A DNA stretch of 12,287 nucleotides from assembly GCA_014381165.1 (NCBI GenBank), contig JACMIM010000427.1:1-12287 (forward strand), read 5' to 3'. The stretch's first letter is position 1. The number at the start of each line of letters is the position of its first letter. The translations under genes and the position numbers were made by a program. The notes under the pieces were generated by a model. It was not told where the DNA came from and searched no databases. It saw nothing but the letters and a program-made list of their open reading frames with translations. Below, one piece after another: positions 11,012-12,287 of the stretch. This DNA comes from Roseiflexaceae bacterium. Its GTDB lineage: Bacteria; Chloroflexota; Chloroflexia; Chloroflexales; Roseiflexaceae.

Positions 11012-11103
11012 AGATGAGATCACCAAGTAATCTCTGACAACCGCATGAGGGCTTCTCACTCTGGTCTTGCGTAGGGCTACGCTAACTATACAGGAGCGAT
11101 CAC

Positions 11104-11409
11104 ATGGCGCAAGCTGTCAGAGGGTTAGGGCTTTGGCAGGCTGTAGGTCGTGCCGTTGGCAGGGTTACTTGGCACATGCTGCGCCATTCAGCGCCAGCGG
11201 CAGTGGTTGAGCAACGCTACAATTTTCTGCCAGCGCGCGTTTGCTCAAGTGGTCAGGTCTGGCGCGTCTGGCGCGTCTTAGCGGTATGGGATAGCGCTGC
11301 CACCCTCTTAAGGCCACCCTATCGCTACTTTGCGATTGTGTGTGATGACGGGAACAAGCGTATGCTCGTGCAAGACCTGCGGTTTGGGATGTGGTTTGTG
11401 TATACGTGA
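11104..11409 (+). CDS. Small basic, Trp-rich protein of unknown function, probably SOS-controlled
   Basis: 101 residues, not recognised. The ATG at 11104 has AGGAG (11092-11096) 7 nt upstream. The protein is basic, with an amphipathic-looking N-terminal half (many Arg, Val, Ala, Trp) and a C-terminal part that looks like a short beta-rich fold (YFAIVCDDGNKRMLVQDLR, then WFVYT). A 9-bp tandem duplication (11257-11265 and 11266-11274) encodes the repeated Val-Trp-Arg. No signal peptide or clear membrane segment is seen. It is the first gene behind the LexA-type promoter and ends 12 bases before the next gene, so the two form a likely operon. The function is unknown; a role in the DNA-damage response is inferred only from the promoter. 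Its good ribosome site and promoter make it more than a chance frame. Confidence 0.65.
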   Translation: MAQAVRGLGLWQAVGRAVGRVTWHMLRHSAPAAVVEQRYNFLPARVCSSGQVWRVWRVLAVWDSAATLLRPPYRYFAIVCDDGNKRMLVQDLRFGMWFVYT

Positions 11410-11421
11410 ATCGGGGGCGAC

Positions 11422-11727
11422 ATGTACTACGGCTGGTTCGACGACAACCCCAAAATGACGGTCGAGGCGAAGATTCTCGACGCCATCGACGCCTATGTCC
11501 GCCGGTTTCATAAACGCCCAAACGTTGTGCTTGTCAACGAAAGCGAGATTACTGAGGTCGCCGGGATGATCATACGGGCGGAACAATTCATCCGCCGCAA
11601 TAATTTTTGGGTTGGCTATGAGGACGCGAATAAGCGCGCTGAACCGCTGCCAGAGCGAGCGCCTGTACCAGCACAGCCGGCTGCGCCAAAACGCGCGCCG
11701 CGCCGTACTGCCAAACTCGCCGCGTAG
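11422..11727 (+). CDS. Small protein of unknown function, second gene of the SOS-type cassette
   Basis: 101 residues. The ATG at 11422 is preceded by GGGGG (11413-11417), 4 nt upstream. The first ~70 residues look like a compact alpha/beta domain: a start MYYGWFDDNPK, a helix (about residues 13-29), a strand PNVVLVNESE (33-42), and RAEQFIRRNNFWVGYE (52-67). The tail from about residue 72 is low-complexity, rich in Pro, Ala, Arg and Lys (ending KRAPRRTAKLAA), basic, and probably disordered, as in proteins that touch nucleic acid. I do not recognise a named family. It shares the promoter at 10983-11011 with the preceding gene and ends just before a strong bidirectional terminator. Involvement in the DNA-damage response is inferred from the promoter only. 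Confidence 0.75.
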   Translation: MYYGWFDDNPKMTVEAKILDAIDAYVRRFHKRPNVVLVNESEITEVAGMIIRAEQFIRRNNFWVGYEDANKRAEPLPERAPVPAQPAAPKRAPRRTAKLAA

Positions 11728-11750
11728 GAATAGCGATAGAGACACGGCGT

Positions 11751-11796
11751 AAAAACGGCGATGGGGAACGGAATGCCGTCCCCATCGCCGTTTTTT
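11751..11796. terminator. Bidirectional intrinsic terminator between convergent genes
   Basis: AAAAA (11751-11755), then CGGCGATGGGGA (11756-11767) pairing with TCCCCATCGCCG (11779-11790), then TTTTTT (11791-11796). The inner bases can extend the stem (CGG with CCG around AATG). With an A tract on one side and a T tract on the other, it works in both directions. It serves the plus-strand cassette and the minus-strand gene, whose TAA stop (11795-11797) overlaps the T tract. Confidence 0.95.
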
Positions 11797-12287
11797 ATGC
11801 TGGCGGACGCCACCATTCGCAGTGATTTTGCGCACTCTGCGCCATGGTGCTGGTGAGACCCTGAGCTTCTTTGCAGCGCAGGATAGGGCGGAACTCGCAG
11901 TTGTTGCAGCAGTGAACCGGTGCGTGGCATTGCCAGCAGAACTGGGCCACGCTATACAGCGACGCGCCGCACTGCCAGCATGCCAGTTCGCGCACGTCGT
12001 CGTCGCTGAGTGGTGCGGGAGGCCGCCAGGTTTCTTCGCTGACCGCTGGCGCGGTGAAGGTGACTTGACCAGCCGTGTAGGCCTGCTGATTGCGTAGGTA
12101 GGTCAAGCCAGTCTGCGCCGCTTGGTTGAGCGCCTCTTCCACCGCTTTCCGACGTGTAACTTCTTCCGCTCTTAGCCGTGGCTCTTCTTCGATCTGGCGC
12201 CGTACTTTTGCTTCTTGTTCGCGTAAACGCGCTTCTGCTTCTTGAATCTTATTGGACTGTTCTAGCTCGACCCCGTTAAGCACCTCA
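11795..12287 (-). CDS. C-terminal part of a coiled-coil protein with zinc ribbons
   Basis: The frame is open to the window edge on the minus strand, so the start may lie outside; a GTG at 12283 gives 162 residues if used. The N-terminal visible part (about residues 1-55) is a charged Glu/Arg/Gln helix typical of a coiled coil. A Pro-rich linker follows (about 85-92), then cysteine pairs CWQC, CWQC and CCNNC at about 102-129, which look like double zinc-ribbon or zinc-knuckle metal sites. I do not recognise the family. Zinc-ribbon tails of this kind occur in many regulatory or scaffold proteins, so no function is assigned. It converges on the preceding cassette and shares its terminator. Confidence 0.75.
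   Translation of the reverse strand, partial: EVLNGVELEQSNKIQEAEARLREQEAKVRRQIEEEPRLRAEEVTRRKAVEEALNQAAQTGLTYLRNQQAYTAGQVTFTAPAVSEETWRPPAPLSDDDVRELACWQCGASLYSVAQFCWQCHAPVHCCNNCEFRPILRCKEAQGLTSTMAQSAQNHCEWWRPPA

Noticed and set aside
11257..11278. 9-bp tandem duplication as a phase-variable repeat
   Set aside because: Only two copies, in frame and inside a coding region, so a change in copy number would not shift the frame.

Overview
The window most likely comes from a member of the Chloroflexota (green non-sulfur bacteria, Chloroflexia-like). This is an inference from the RpoB/RpoC sequence style, the long coiled-coil insertion near the N-terminus of RpoC, a coding GC of about 60%, and heptamer-built palindromes in the spacers. 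Nothing in the window names the genus. The centrepiece is the RNA polymerase locus rpoB-rpoC, which here is not next to the rplKAJL ribosomal protein genes.

Layout. 1-1063: the C-terminal end of an unrecognised membrane-anchored protein, then apt (adenine phosphoribosyltransferase), closed by a terminator hairpin. 1119-1191: tRNA-Arg(TCT) on the minus strand with its own promoter. 1289-1599: a strong extended -10 promoter and a leader of about 275 nt in front of rpoB. The leader contains two mutually exclusive long stems, the second followed directly by five T's (a possible attenuator), a possible 15-codon leader peptide, and a 26-bp imperfect inverted repeat. 1600-5295: rpoB. 5292-5349: a second heptamer-built palindrome. 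5351-6111: a free-standing two-motif LAGLIDADG homing endonuclease gene with its own promoter and ribosome binding site. 6132-10892: rpoC, closed by a strong terminator. 10983-11727: a cassette of two small genes of unknown function behind a promoter whose -35/-10 spacer holds a LexA-type box (CGAAC-N4-GTTC). 11751-11796: a bidirectional terminator. 11795-12287: the C-terminal part of a minus-strand coiled-coil/zinc-ribbon protein.

The most interesting observation is in the middle. The endonuclease gene and the first 91 codons of rpoC share a low-GC, AT-ending codon style (all seven Glu codons GAA and all five Thr codons ACA in that part of rpoC). At about codon 92 rpoC switches abruptly to the GC-rich style of the rest of the locus. 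The encoded RpoC N-terminus, including its zinc-finger cysteines, is nevertheless canonical. This is what a free-standing homing endonuclease would leave if it cut the 5' end of rpoC in an endonuclease-free genome and was copied in with a flanking coconversion tract. The recoded rpoC would then be resistant to cleavage. I infer a selfish element that uses the essential RNA polymerase gene as its homing target without an intron or intein.

Two further points have predictive value. RpoB has Asn at the position equivalent to E. coli His526, a substitution linked to natural rifampicin insensitivity in mollicutes. The SOS-type promoter suggests that the two small unknown proteins are DNA-damage inducible.
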